A DNA stretch of 64,000 nt, from contig CP124529.1 in assembly GCA_029953615.1 (NCBI GenBank), forward strand, positions 744,001 through 808,000, in the 5' to 3' direction. The position numbers and the translations under genes were made by a program. Under the pieces are notes generated by a model. It did not search any database and had not been told where the DNA came from. It saw nothing but the letters and a program-made list of their open reading frames with translations. Within the stretch, counting starts at the first letter, position 1; the number at the start of each line of letters is the position of its first letter. Source of the stretch: Pseudomonas putida (lineage in GTDB: Bacteria > Pseudomonadota > Gammaproteobacteria > Pseudomonadales > Pseudomonadaceae). Below are positions 55,078 through 64,000 of the stretch, piece after piece.

Positions 55078-55150
55078 TCCGGTTTTTCACAGGTGCTGCG
55101 TCCTATAGCTGACATAGAAAAAAACCCCTCTGCCAACGAGACCGCACCAG

Positions 55151-57610
55151 ATGTCCAAGTCCTTGCCCGGCCCGCTCAACCCGCTTGCCAAAGCATTACT
55201 GATCCGTCATTCCCTTCGTCCCCAGCGTGCGTTCACACGCATCGGCCTGGGCCTGGCGATATCCGCTGCGATGGTTGCCCAGGTGCAGGCACAGGAGTGG
55301 ACACTGGATATTCCCGCGCAGTCGATGAACTCGGCGTTGCAGGCACTGGCCAGGCAGACCGATACCCAGTTGCTGTATAGCCCGGAAGATATCGGTGGCC
55401 TGCGCTCCTCCGCACTCAAGGGGCGCCACGACCTCGCTTCGTCCCTGCGCATCCTGCTGGGTGGCAGCGGGCTGCGTTATCAGATCGACGGCAACACCGT
55501 GACGGTAACAGCGGGTTCAGCCGCAAAGGATGGCCAGGTCGAGCTTTCGGCGACCAACGTCAATAGCGTGGGCCTGGGGGCCACTACCGAAGGCACGGGT
55601 TCCTATACCACCGGCGTGACCAGCACGGCCACCCGCATGAACCTGTCGATACGCGAAACACCGCAAAGCATCAGCGTCATCACCCGCCAGCAAATGGACG
55701 ACCAGCACCTGGCGACCATTACCGACGTGCTGAAGCAAAACCCGGGCATCACCATGTCCCAGGACGGTGGCGAGCGCTTCCACATCTATTCGCGCGGTTC
55801 GGAAATCAGCACCTACCAACTCGATGGCGTGAACACTACGCAGGACTACCTGACGCGCAACATGCCCAACACCCTGATGGACATGGCCATGTTCGACCGC
55901 ATCGAGATCGTCCGCGGTGCCACTGGCCTGATGACCGGTGCGGGCGAGCCCAACGGTGTGGTCAACATGGTACGCAAACGCCCCACGCGTGAATTCCAGT
56001 CGTATGTGCAGGCCGGTGTGGGCTCGTGGGACTACTATCGCACCGAGGCCGACGTGTCCGGCCCGCTGATCGAAAGCGGCAAACTGCGTGGCCGCCTGGT
56101 GGCTGCCAAGCAGAGCAACCAGAGCTACATGGACTGGTACAGCCAGGACCGTGACCTGGTCTACGGCGTGCTCGAAGCAGACCTGACCGATACCACCACC
56201 GTGCGCTTCGGCATGGACTACCAGACCTACGACGCCAATGGCGCGCCAGGTGTGCCGCTGTTTTTCAGCAATGGCCAGCCCACCAACTTCTCCCGCTCGA
56301 CCAGTTCCGGGCCGCGCTGGATGTATGAAGACTACACCACCAAGAACTACTCCTTCGGCCTGGACCAGGAGTTAGGCAATGGTTGGCAGTTGAAAGTGGC
56401 CGGCAACTACATGGATGTCGATCGCGACTCGCTGTCGGCGTTCTACCGCACCGGTGCGGGCGTATCTACCCTCGATCAAGCCACCGGCAACGCCAAGTCC
56501 GACCTGCTGCAAGTCGATGCCCACCAGGTTCAGCGGGGCATGAACATTACGCTGCAAGGGCCCTTCGAGTTGTTTGGCCAGACCCACGAACTGGTGACCG
56601 GCTTCGACTACATGGATTACGAGAACAACCACTTCACCGGGACAGCGGGAGAAGCCACTTTCAACTTCTACACCTGGGGCAACCGCATACCACAACCTGG
56701 CAATTATTCACCACTGCTTGACTACGACCTGAATATCCGCCAGACCGGTTACTTCATTGCCACCCGGCTCAATTTCACCGATGACCTGCACATGATTCTC
56801 GGTGCCCGTACCACAAATTACCGTTCGGACTCTAACCAGGTAGTGTTGACCACTGGCATCGGCAATCCCACGCAACTGAAGGAGCACGGAGAGGTAACAC
56901 CGTACGCCGGCCTGATCTATGACCTGACCGATGAGCAATCGGTGTACGCCAGCTACACCGATATCTTCAAGCCCCAGACCAGCCGCGACCGTACCGGCAA
57001 GGTGCTGGACCCTGTGATCGGGCAGAACTATGAAATGGGCTGGAAAGGTGAGTTCTACGATGGCCGCCTGAATGCCAACGCCGCGATCTACCTCATCAAG
57101 CGCGACAACCTTGCAGAGGAAGACACCGGCTTCAGCGTACCGGGCGTACCTAACTCCACCGCTTACCGCGCGGTCAGCGGCGCCGAAACCAAGGGTATCG
57201 ATCTTGAACTGTCCGGCGAAGTGGCTCGCGGGCTGGAAGTTCATACCGGTTACAGCCACTCACGCACGGAAGATGCCAATGGCACTCGCCTGACGTCGCA
57301 ATTGCCGCTGGATACCTTCCGCCTGTGGACTACCTACCGCCTGCCTGGCGAATGGGAGCGTCTGACTGTTGGTGGAGGGGTCAACTGGAATTCCAAGCAA
57401 TCCCTGGCCACCCGCTACAACACGCGCATTACCCAGGAAGACTACGCCGTGGCCAGCCTGATGGCCCGCTACAAGATCAGCGAGCACCTGGCCGCCACGC
57501 TGAACGTGGACAACCTGTTCGACAAGAAGTACTACGCAGGCCTGGCCGGCAATTATGGCCACTATGGCGCGCCGAGAAACGCGACGCTGAACCTGCGCTA
57601 CGATTTCTGA
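55151..57610 (+). CDS. fpvA: TonB-dependent siderophore receptor with N-terminal signalling (STN) domain, FpvA-like
   Basis: 819-aa outer-membrane receptor. Signal peptide to about residue 47 (QVQA), then a secretin/STN signalling domain (about 50-125: WTLDIPAQSMNSALQALARQ), a TonB-box region, the plug (about 170-285: ETPQSISVITRQQMDDQHLAT, RIEIVRGATGLMTGAGEPNG) and a 22-strand barrel ending LRYDF. The STN domain implies surface signalling through an anti-sigma/ECF pair, which is not encoded in the window. Between a PvdO-like gene and an NRPS, it is probably the ferripyoverdine receptor of the same cluster; a receptor for a different siderophore is the alternative. ATG at 55151. Confidence 0.87.
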   Translation: MSKSLPGPLNPLAKALLIRHSLRPQRAFTRIGLGLAISAAMVAQVQAQEWTLDIPAQSMNSALQALARQTDTQLLYSPEDIGGLRSSALKGRHDLASSLRILLGGSGLRYQIDGNTVTVTAGSAAKDGQVELSATNVNSVGLGATTEGTGSYTTGVTSTATRMNLSIRETPQSISVITRQQMDDQHLATITDVLKQNPGITMSQDGGERFHIYSRGSEISTYQLDGVNTTQDYLTRNMPNTLMDMAMFDRIEIVRGATGLMTGAGEPNGVVNMVRKRPTREFQSYVQAGVGSWDYYRTEADVSGPLIESGKLRGRLVAAKQSNQSYMDWYSQDRDLVYGVLEADLTDTTTVRFGMDYQTYDANGAPGVPLFFSNGQPTNFSRSTSSGPRWMYEDYTTKNYSFGLDQELGNGWQLKVAGNYMDVDRDSLSAFYRTGAGVSTLDQATGNAKSDLLQVDAHQVQRGMNITLQGPFELFGQTHELVTGFDYMDYENNHFTGTAGEATFNFYTWGNRIPQPGNYSPLLDYDLNIRQTGYFIATRLNFTDDLHMILGARTTNYRSDSNQVVLTTGIGNPTQLKEHGEVTPYAGLIYDLTDEQSVYASYTDIFKPQTSRDRTGKVLDPVIGQNYEMGWKGEFYDGRLNANAAIYLIKRDNLAEEDTGFSVPGVPNSTAYRAVSGAETKGIDLELSGEVARGLEVHTGYSHSRTEDANGTRLTSQLPLDTFRLWTTYRLPGEWERLTVGGGVNWNSKQSLATRYNTRITQEDYAVASLMARYKISEHLAATLNVDNLFDKKYYAGLAGNYGHYGAPRNATLNLRYDF

Positions 57611-57621
57611 TCAGCAGAACG

Positions 57622-57651
57622 AAAAAAGGCGACCCTGGAGGTCGCCTTTTT
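57622..57651. terminator. Bidirectional rho-independent terminator
   Basis: GGCGACC-CTGGA-GGTCGCC preceded by six A and followed by five T, 12 bases after the receptor stop; can serve either direction. Confidence 0.9.
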
Positions 57652-57687
57652 CATGCCTGCATGGTCTTCGCGTCGGTACGCGATCCG

Positions 57688-57804
57688 TTGTAGGAGCGGC
57701 CTTGTGTCGCGAAAGGGCTGCAAGGCAGCCCCGGCAATTCCTGCATCACTGCTGAGCCCCCGGGGCCGCGTTGCGGCCCTTTCGCGACACAAGGCCGCTC
57801 CTCA
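57688..57804. repeat. Inverted repeat pair of the GGAGCGGCCTTGTGTCGCGAA type
   Basis: TAGGAGCGGCCTTGTGTCGC at 57691-57710 and its inverse at about 57783-57803, each with a GGGCTGCAAGGCAGCCC-like hairpin. Related to the 1838-1940 pair rather than to the main REP type. Confidence 0.8.
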
Positions 57805-57817
57805 AGAGTGAACAGGT

Positions 57818-60800
57818 TTACGGGCTGATCGTATCTGCCAGCAACAGCCTGGCAATCATCCCCTCAAGGACATCCACCTGTTCGAGGATGTCATAGTGCC
57901 CGGCATCAACAGCAATGTCCTGGCAGCTACCCGAGATGCCCCCCGCGTGCGCGCCCTCCCCCGCCCACCAGCAACTTGCCGCTGCCTCGGTAGACGGTAG
58001 CTGACGCAATTGACGCGAAAGCGCCTTGAGTTTCATGGCCACGACAAAGGTCTGCGCCAGATCAGCGTTGCCGATTTCGGCATAGGCGGACTGTGCAGCC
58101 TGTGCGGCCCGAACCGTTTCGATCACGCGCTCCAGGGCATCCTGAGTACTGCCGGCGGGCACGATCGGCAGCACCAGTGCATCGGCCGAAACCCCGAGAA
58201 TCACCGCCAGGAAGCCACGCAGATCGGCGCTCCAGTCACTTTCCTGCACGGCTTGCCTGGCCGAGGGTACGAAGCTGTCCACCAAGGCCAGCACTGCAAC
58301 CCGCTGCCCCTGGCTTTCCAACTCCTTGGCCACCAACACCGCCAGGGTGCCGCCCAGCGACCAACCTGCCAGCTGATAAGGCCCTTCGGGTTGCTTCTGC
58401 CGGATGTACTGTGCGTAATCGATAGCCATCGTTTCCAGCGAATCATCCACCCAGGCGTGATCCAGCAGCATCCGGCATTGCAGGCCATAAACCGTGCAAC
58501 GGCCTTCCAGCCGGCGCGCCAATGGCTCGTAATCGAACACCGTGCCAAACCCGGCATGCAGGCAGAACAGCGGCGTACTCGCGCCCACTCGGCTGTTCAG
58601 CAACAACAGTGGGTCCAGGCTGGCATCGTCGGGGGCATAACCCGATAACTCGGCGATGGTCGGCCGGGCAATCACATCACGCAGTTTCAGTTCGATAGGT
58701 AAATCCTCGCGGGCGCGGACCTTGGACAGCATCTTAAGCACGCGCAGCGAGTCACCACCCAGTTCGAAGAAGTTGTCATCGACACCCACCTGCTCGACTT
58801 GCAGCACTTCCTGCCAGATCGCTGCAAGCGCCTGCTCGATGGCATTACGCGGGGCAACCCATGCCCGGCCTGCGGCGAACTCGGGTGCCGGCAGGCCATT
58901 GCGGTCGATCTTGCCATTGGGGGTGAGCGGCAGCGCCGGCATCAGTACAAGCTGTGCCGGCACCATGTGATCCGGCAGGTCGGCGCGCAGGGCATCACGT
59001 AATTGCTCGGCGCGGGTATCGGCATTGTCCGTTACCACGTAGCCGATCAGTTGCTTGCCCGTGCTGATGTCACGCGCCACCACCACGGCATCGCGCACGC
59101 CAGCCAGGTTGCGCAGGCGTGCCTCGATTTCTCCCGGCTCGATGCGGAACCCTCGAATCTTCAGCTGGTTGTCCAGCCGCCCGAGGAAGTCGATGACGCC
59201 ATCGGCGCGGCGACGCACCCGGTCACCGGTGCGGTACAGACGGCCACCCGTGGCAAACGGGTCGGCCACGAAGCGCTCGGCCGTGAGTGCGGCCCGCTGG
59301 TGATAGCCACGCGCCACGCCCTCTCCGCCGATGTAAAGCTCACCGGCCACACCATCGGGCAGCGGGTTGAGGTGCTGGTCCAGCACGTGCAACGTGCGCT
59401 CGCCCACGCGGTCGCCGATCGGCGCGTACACAGCCTCACAGGTTCGTTGCACTGGCACTTTCCACAGCAGAGGCGTAACCACGGTTTCCGTCGGCCCATA
59501 GCCGTTGGTCAACCAGCGCGGGCGCAGCGTACGCTTGACGTGCTCGAACAGGGCGTCTGGTACCGCATCGCCGCCAAAGCAGTACACCCGCACCGCTGGT
59601 GCGGGCTGCTGCTGGCTATCGGCGAATTCGGCCAACTGTTGCAGGTAGGCCGGCGGGAAGCAGGCGATGTCGATGCGCTGGGCATGCAAGGTCTGCCAGG
59701 TTTCTTCTGCCGTCCACAGCCGGTTGTCTCGCACCACCAGGCAACCACCCGAGGACAACGTCGACAGCCAGCGTTCCTGCGCCCCGTCGAAGGCGAACGA
59801 CATGAACAGCAGCTCGCGGGTCTGCAGGTCCATCTCATACAGCCCGCCGATAGCCTGGCAGTGCATGCAAATCTGGCCGTGGCTCACCGCCACACCTTTG
59901 GGCTTGCCGGTGGAACCAGACGTGTAGATCAGATAAGCCAGGTTATCCGCGCACGCGCGCTGTTCGGGTGCGGTTGCAGGCAGATGGTCCAGCGCTTGCT
60001 GGTCGAGCTCGACGCACCGTGCTACCTGGGTAAAGCGCTGGCGCAGGCCGCTGCTGGTGACCAGCAGGTGCATTGCCGAGTCCTCGACAATCCACTGCAA
60101 GCGCTCTTGTGGGTAGTCGATATCCAGCGGCACATAAGCTGCGCCGGTCTTCATCACTGCCAGGAAGGCCACGATCACCTCCACCGACCGCTCCAGGGCA
60201 ATGCCCACGCAGCTTTCCGGGCGCACGCCCTGCGCGATCAGGTGGTGGGCAAGGCGGTTGGCACGCGCGTCCAGCTGGGCATAGGTCAACTGCTGGCCGC
60301 CGCAGACGACCGCCATGGCCTCGCCACGCTCACGGGCATGCCCGGCGATACGCTCGGCGAGCAGCGGCTGCTCGCGCCCAGGTGCCGCAAGCTGGTTGCG
60401 CAGGTCGGCGTGCCTTGCCTGTGCCTGCGTCAGCATGCCCAGGCTGCCCAGCGTGGCCTGGGGATTGTCCAGCATGGCACTCAGCAGGCTTTCGAAACTG
60501 CCGCGCAGGCATTCGACAGCGGCTTCGGTAAAGCGATTGCGCAGGTACAGGAACTCTACCGAAAAGGTTTCGCCCAATTGAACGGCCAGGTCCATGGCAT
60601 AGTTGGTGACGTCGCGGTTACGTACTTCGCCAAAGCGCAACGTTCCGCCGCCGCCCTCGCGCAGGCGGTCGTCAACCGGGTAGTTCTCGAACACCACAAT
60701 GCTGTCGAACAGCGCTTGCCCTGGCCGCCCTGCCCAGCGTTGCACATCGGCCAGCGCTGCATGCTCGTGATCGCGCAACTCCAGGTTGTAGTGCTGCAGC

Positions 60801-63800
60801 TGGTGCAGCCAGTCACTGACAATGTGCTGGGGTTGCGGCGCCTGCACCACCGGTAGCGTGTTGATGAACAGCCCCAGCATCTCGCCTGCACCAGCCAGGC
60901 TGCTGGGGCGCCCGGCCACTGTGGCGCCGAAGCACACGCTGGCCTGGCCGGTGTAGCGTTGCAGCAGCAACAGCCAGGTGGCCTGGACCAGGGTATTGGG
61001 CGTGACCCTCAGGCGCCGGGCCTGGTCACGCAGGTGTTGCGTGCGCTGCGCATCCCAATGCAGATACAGCGCATGGTGCCCGACAAGCTTGCCGTCCGCC
61101 TGCGGCGCTACACTGTCGGCCAACAGCGTCGGTCCCTCCAGGGCACGCAGCTTCTCGCTCCAGAACTGCTCCAGCTTGCCCATCGGCTGCTCGGCGAGCC
61201 AACGGATGTAGTCACCGTAGCGCCCCCCCGCATGGCTGGCAGACCGGCCGTGATAAACCTGCAACACCTCGCCCAGCAACCGTGAATTGCTCCAGCCATC
61301 CATGAGGATGTGGTGGCGCGACCAGATCAGGTGCAGGCGTTGCTCATCCACTCGAACCAGTGTCAGGCGCATAAGGGGGGCACACGCCAGGTCGAAGCCT
61401 TCGGCGGCCTCCTCGGCTGCCAGCGCCTGCAAGGCGTCGCTGGTCACCTCACGCCCACGCCAGTCGAGCACGCGCAGCGGCAGGCTGGCCTGACGCTGCA
61501 CCACCTGCAAGGGCTCCGCCCACCGGGCCGATGACAGGAAGACCGTGCGCAGGATGTCGTGGCTGGCGATCACCTGGTTCCAGGCCGCGACGAAGCGGTC
61601 GATGTCCAGGCCGTGCACATCGACCGCAGTCTGGTTTATGTACAGCGCCGCGTCGCTCTCCTGCAGGGTATGGAACAGCATGCCCTGTTGCATCGGCGAC
61701 AACGGGTAGATGTCGGCAATCTGAGCAGCAGGTACCGGCAGGTCGTCCAGTTGCGCCTGGTTCAGACGGGCCAAGGGGAAGTCCGATGGCGTGAGGCCTT
61801 GGGTGTCATCCTGGCTGCAATGGTTGATCAAGGCCTTGAGTTCTTCTGCATAGGCATCGGCCAGGTGCTGGATGGTCGAGGTATCGAAGACTTCACGGCT
61901 GAACGTCCAGCCCATTATCAGCTCGCCGCCGTACACTTGGCCATTGAGCGCCAGCAGGCCGCTTAATGGCGCGTCCTTATCCTGGTTCAGCCCGGCATTC
62001 TCGCTGGCCGGTTTGAACAGGCCGGCCTGCTGATCGAAGCTGCCATCGAACTGCCCCAGGTAGTTGAAGATGATCGACCCCTGGGCCAGCGCCGCCAACA
62101 TCTGCCGAGCTTCACCAGCCCCCAGGTAACGCAGCACACCATAGCCAAGGCCCTTGTGGGGCACCGCTCGCAGTTGCTCCTTGATGGTCTTGATCGAGCT
62201 GGCCAGCTCGGGCTGAGGGCTGAGGTTGACCGGGTACATGCTGGTGAACCAACCCACTGTGCGGCTCAGGTCGATACCGTCGAAGAGGTCTTCGCGGCCA
62301 TGGCCTTCCAGGCGTACCAGTACCTGCGGCTGCGCGGTCCAACGGCTGACCACACGGGCCAATGCCGTCAACAACAGGTCGTTGATCTGCGTGCGATAGG
62401 CTGCCGGTGCCTGCTGCAACAGCTTGCGGGTCCAGAGCGGGTCCAGGCGAGTGCTGACCGACGTTGCATGCTTCTGCCGGTTTTCGCCCTGAGGATGATC
62501 GCAAGGCAAAGCATCGCTGGCGCCGTGCAGTTGATCACACCAGTAGTGCAGTTCATGTTCCAGCGCCTGGCTGGTGGCATAGGCCTGCAGCCGTTCGGCC
62601 CATACCTTGAACGCGCTGGTCTTGGCCGGCAGCTTCAGCGGCTGCCCGAGGGCAAGCGCCTGGTAGGCCTGTTGCAGGTCTTCTAGCAGGATCCGCCATG
62701 ACACGCCATCGACCACCAGATGATGAATGACCAGCAGCAGCCGCTGGCTGCCGTCTGCCAGCGTTGCCAGCACGGCGCGTAACAGTGGCCCCTGAGCCAG
62801 GTTCAGGCTGCGCTGGGCCTGATCAGCCAAGCGCTCCAGCGCCTCGGTATCAACGCATTCGCGTACCCACAGCAGCTCGGTCGATACCGGCGCGCCGATC
62901 GCGGCCTGCCAGCGCCCGGCACTCTGCCAGGCATTGAGCCGCAGCAGGTCGTGATGGGCGTGCAGGTTGCCCAGTGCCAGGCCCAACAGGTGCGCATCCA
63001 GTGCCTCACCAGGCTCGAGCAGCACCGACTGGTTCCAGTGGTCACGTACCGCAAGCGCTTGTTCGAAGAACCAGTGTTGCACCGGAACAAGTGGCAGGGG
63101 CCCGGTGACCACGCCCTGCTCCAGCGCTTGAGCTTCGCTGCGCCGGGCAACCGAGGCCAGCCCCTGCACGGTCTGATGCTGCAGCAGCTCCTTGGGGGTG
63201 AACTGGATATCTACCTGGCGTGCACGGCTGACCACCTGTAACGAAATGATCGAATCGCCGCCCAGTTCGAAGAAGTTGTCGGTCAGGCCAACCTTCTCCA
63301 GCTTCAGCACATCCGCCCAGATCGCCGCGATCTGCTGTTCCAGATCGCTCTGCGGCGCGATGTACTCGCCCTGCAACTGGCTGGCATCCGCCTGCGGCAG
63401 GGCCTTGCGGTCCAGCTTGCCGTTCGGCGTCACTGGCAGCTTGCCGAGCAGCAGCAAGTGCGCCGGTACCATGTAGTCCGGCAAACCGGCCTTGAGCGCT
63501 TCGCGCAGGCTGTCGCGCAATGCGCCTTCGTCTTGCGTGCTGTCGGCAGGCACCACATAGCCCACCAGCTGCTTGCCGCTTGGACCGTCCTGCGCCAGCA
63601 CCACGGCCTCCTGCACAGTCGGCAGTTCCAGCAAGCGTGCCTCGATCTCGCCCAACTCGATGCGCAGGCCGCGGATCTTCACCTGGTGGTCGATACGCCC
63701 CGCGTAGTCGATCACCCCATCGGCGCGGTAGCGCGCCAGGTCACCGGTGCGGTACAGGCGGCCGCCGTTGTCGCTGAACGGGTCTGGTACGAAGCGTTCG

Positions 63801-64000
63801 GCAGTCAGCGCCGGGCGCTGGTGGTAACCACGGGCCAGGCCCACGCCACCTAGGTACAGCTCGCCGGCACTGCCGCGTACCGCCGGTTGCAGGCTGCCTT
63901 CGAGGATATGGGTCTTGAGGTTGTCGATCGGCTGACCGATCGGCACGCTGATGCGTTCGTCCGGCTGGCAGGTCCAGTGGGTCACGTCGATCGCCGCTTC
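57818..64000 (-). CDS. Nonribosomal peptide synthetase, C-terminal two modules with thioesterase, 5' partial
   Basis: Open to the window edge; 2,060 codons visible. Domains by residue from 63985: end of an adenylation domain (1-200, NGKLDRKALP), carrier protein (LGGDSI, Ser 245), epimerisation domain (about 290-735, HHLVVDG at 421), condensation domain (about 745-1180, HHILMDG near 889), adenylation domain (about 1240-1700, YTSGSTGKPKG near 1357), carrier protein (LGGDSL near 1743) and thioesterase (about 1790-2055, GWSLGG near 1875, His in GHYDIL). The penultimate residue should be D-configured. The last A domain reads D-G-E-A-C-G-G-V-T at the nine specificity positions by eye. With the receptor and PvdO-like genes it fits a pyoverdine synthetase terminus; the final monomer may be an ornithine derivative (inference). 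Confidence 0.93.
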   Translation of the reverse strand, partial: EAAIDVTHWTCQPDERISVPIGQPIDNLKTHILEGSLQPAVRGSAGELYLGGVGLARGYHQRPALTAERFVPDPFSDNGGRLYRTGDLARYRADGVIDYAGRIDHQVKIRGLRIELGEIEARLLELPTVQEAVVLAQDGPSGKQLVGYVVPADSTQDEGALRDSLREALKAGLPDYMVPAHLLLLGKLPVTPNGKLDRKALPQADASQLQGEYIAPQSDLEQQIAAIWADVLKLEKVGLTDNFFELGGDSIISLQVVSRARQVDIQFTPKELLQHQTVQGLASVARRSEAQALEQGVVTGPLPLVPVQHWFFEQALAVRDHWNQSVLLEPGEALDAHLLGLALGNLHAHHDLLRLNAWQSAGRWQAAIGAPVSTELLWVRECVDTEALERLADQAQRSLNLAQGPLLRAVLATLADGSQRLLLVIHHLVVDGVSWRILLEDLQQAYQALALGQPLKLPAKTSAFKVWAERLQAYATSQALEHELHYWCDQLHGASDALPCDHPQGENRQKHATSVSTRLDPLWTRKLLQQAPAAYRTQINDLLLTALARVVSRWTAQPQVLVRLEGHGREDLFDGIDLSRTVGWFTSMYPVNLSPQPELASSIKTIKEQLRAVPHKGLGYGVLRYLGAGEARQMLAALAQGSIIFNYLGQFDGSFDQQAGLFKPASENAGLNQDKDAPLSGLLALNGQVYGGELIMGWTFSREVFDTSTIQHLADAYAEELKALINHCSQDDTQGLTPSDFPLARLNQAQLDDLPVPAAQIADIYPLSPMQQGMLFHTLQESDAALYINQTAVDVHGLDIDRFVAAWNQVIASHDILRTVFLSSARWAEPLQVVQRQASLPLRVLDWRGREVTSDALQALAAEEAAEGFDLACAPLMRLTLVRVDEQRLHLIWSRHHILMDGWSNSRLLGEVLQVYHGRSASHAGGRYGDYIRWLAEQPMGKLEQFWSEKLRALEGPTLLADSVAPQADGKLVGHHALYLHWDAQRTQHLRDQARRLRVTPNTLVQATWLLLLQRYTGQASVCFGATVAGRPSSLAGAGEMLGLFINTLPVVQAPQPQHIVSDWLHQLQHYNLELRDHEHAALADVQRWAGRPGQALFDSIVVFENYPVDDRLREGGGGTLRFGEVRNRDVTNYAMDLAVQLGETFSVEFLYLRNRFTEAAVECLRGSFESLLSAMLDNPQATLGSLGMLTQAQARHADLRNQLAAPGREQPLLAERIAGHARERGEAMAVVCGGQQLTYAQLDARANRLAHHLIAQGVRPESCVGIALERSVEVIVAFLAVMKTGAAYVPLDIDYPQERLQWIVEDSAMHLLVTSSGLRQRFTQVARCVELDQQALDHLPATAPEQRACADNLAYLIYTSGSTGKPKGVAVSHGQICMHCQAIGGLYEMDLQTRELLFMSFAFDGAQERWLSTLSSGGCLVVRDNRLWTAEETWQTLHAQRIDIACFPPAYLQQLAEFADSQQQPAPAVRVYCFGGDAVPDALFEHVKRTLRPRWLTNGYGPTETVVTPLLWKVPVQRTCEAVYAPIGDRVGERTLHVLDQHLNPLPDGVAGELYIGGEGVARGYHQRAALTAERFVADPFATGGRLYRTGDRVRRRADGVIDFLGRLDNQLKIRGFRIEPGEIEARLRNLAGVRDAVVVARDISTGKQLIGYVVTDNADTRAEQLRDALRADLPDHMVPAQLVLMPALPLTPNGKIDRNGLPAPEFAAGRAWVAPRNAIEQALAAIWQEVLQVEQVGVDDNFFELGGDSLRVLKMLSKVRAREDLPIELKLRDVIARPTIAELSGYAPDDASLDPLLLLNSRVGASTPLFCLHAGFGTVFDYEPLARRLEGRCTVYGLQCRMLLDHAWVDDSLETMAIDYAQYIRQKQPEGPYQLAGWSLGGTLAVLVAKELESQGQRVAVLALVDSFVPSARQAVQESDWSADLRGFLAVILGVSADALVLPIVPAGSTQDALERVIETVRAAQAAQSAYAEIGNADLAQTFVVAMKLKALSRQLRQLPSTEAAASCWWAGEGAHAGGISGSCQDIAVDAGHYDILEQVDVLEGMIARLLLADTISP

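Noticed and set aside
1..64000. tRNA, rRNA, prophage or insertion sequence genes
   Set aside because: None found by reading; no transposase, integrase or tRNA-like cloverleaf was recognised.

Overview
The window reads as chromosomal DNA of a Pseudomonas of the P. putida group. The evidence is high GC, dense coding on both strands, about 19 inverted pairs of the short REP repeats typical of P. putida, and blocks of gene order shared with P. aeruginosa (recalled, not searched): MCP / gbuR / gbuA / symporter / small anaerobic ORF / LysR; azoR / secreted protein / LysR / hydrolase / ppiA / ABC exporter; and fabH-like / hrpA / fadD1-fadD2 / lysophospholipase / phaJ1. No tRNA, rRNA, CRISPR array, phage or insertion sequence was seen.

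Layout. 1-3.5 kb: end of a TolC-type exporter (lapE-like), tapT, and an Aer-type chemoreceptor. 3.6-7.6 kb: guanidinobutyrate catabolism (divergent LysR regulator and ureohydrolase around a 24-bp near-palindrome), a Na+/solute symporter, and a 42-codon gene behind a perfect Anr box. 7.7-18 kb: LysR/MFS pair, transporters, a BrnT-BrnA toxin-antitoxin pair, a DEAD-box helicase and a mechanosensitive channel. 18-24.7 kb: azoR, a LysR-hydrolase-ppiA-ABC exporter run, and a FemAB/GNAT-like protein. 24.8-31.7 kb: porin, FabH-like ketosynthase and the HrpA helicase. 32-40.4 kb: polyamine gamma-glutamylation pair, then tandem acyl-CoA synthetases, lysophospholipase and PhaJ. 40.5-43.2 kb: an ECF42-type sigma factor operon. 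43.2-49.2 kb: HicA-HicB, deformylase, BrkB-like membrane protein, CsbD, YitL-like RNA-binding protein and a lipoprotein. 49.3-53.5 kb: aceK and two EamA exporters. 54.1-64 kb: a siderophore locus with a PvdO-like protein, a TonB receptor with a signalling domain, and the last two modules of a nonribosomal peptide synthetase running off the right edge.

Functional links. FadD1/FadD2, the lipase, PhaJ and the FabH-like enzyme connect fatty-acid uptake and beta-oxidation to new fatty acid or polyhydroxyalkanoate synthesis. GbuA and the glutamylpolyamine pair degrade guanidino compounds and polyamines. The right end makes and imports a peptide siderophore, probably pyoverdine.

Four genes (chemoreceptor, porin, FabH-like, hrpA) each carry what looks like a one-base indel in a homopolymer. 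They cluster in the left half and may be consensus errors of the assembly rather than real mutations. The most interesting regulatory signals are the Anr-box/SicX-like leader at 7.58-7.71 kb, the TGTCGA-N17-CGAC promoter ahead of the ECF42 operon, the GbuR-type palindrome, and the operators of both toxin-antitoxin loci.
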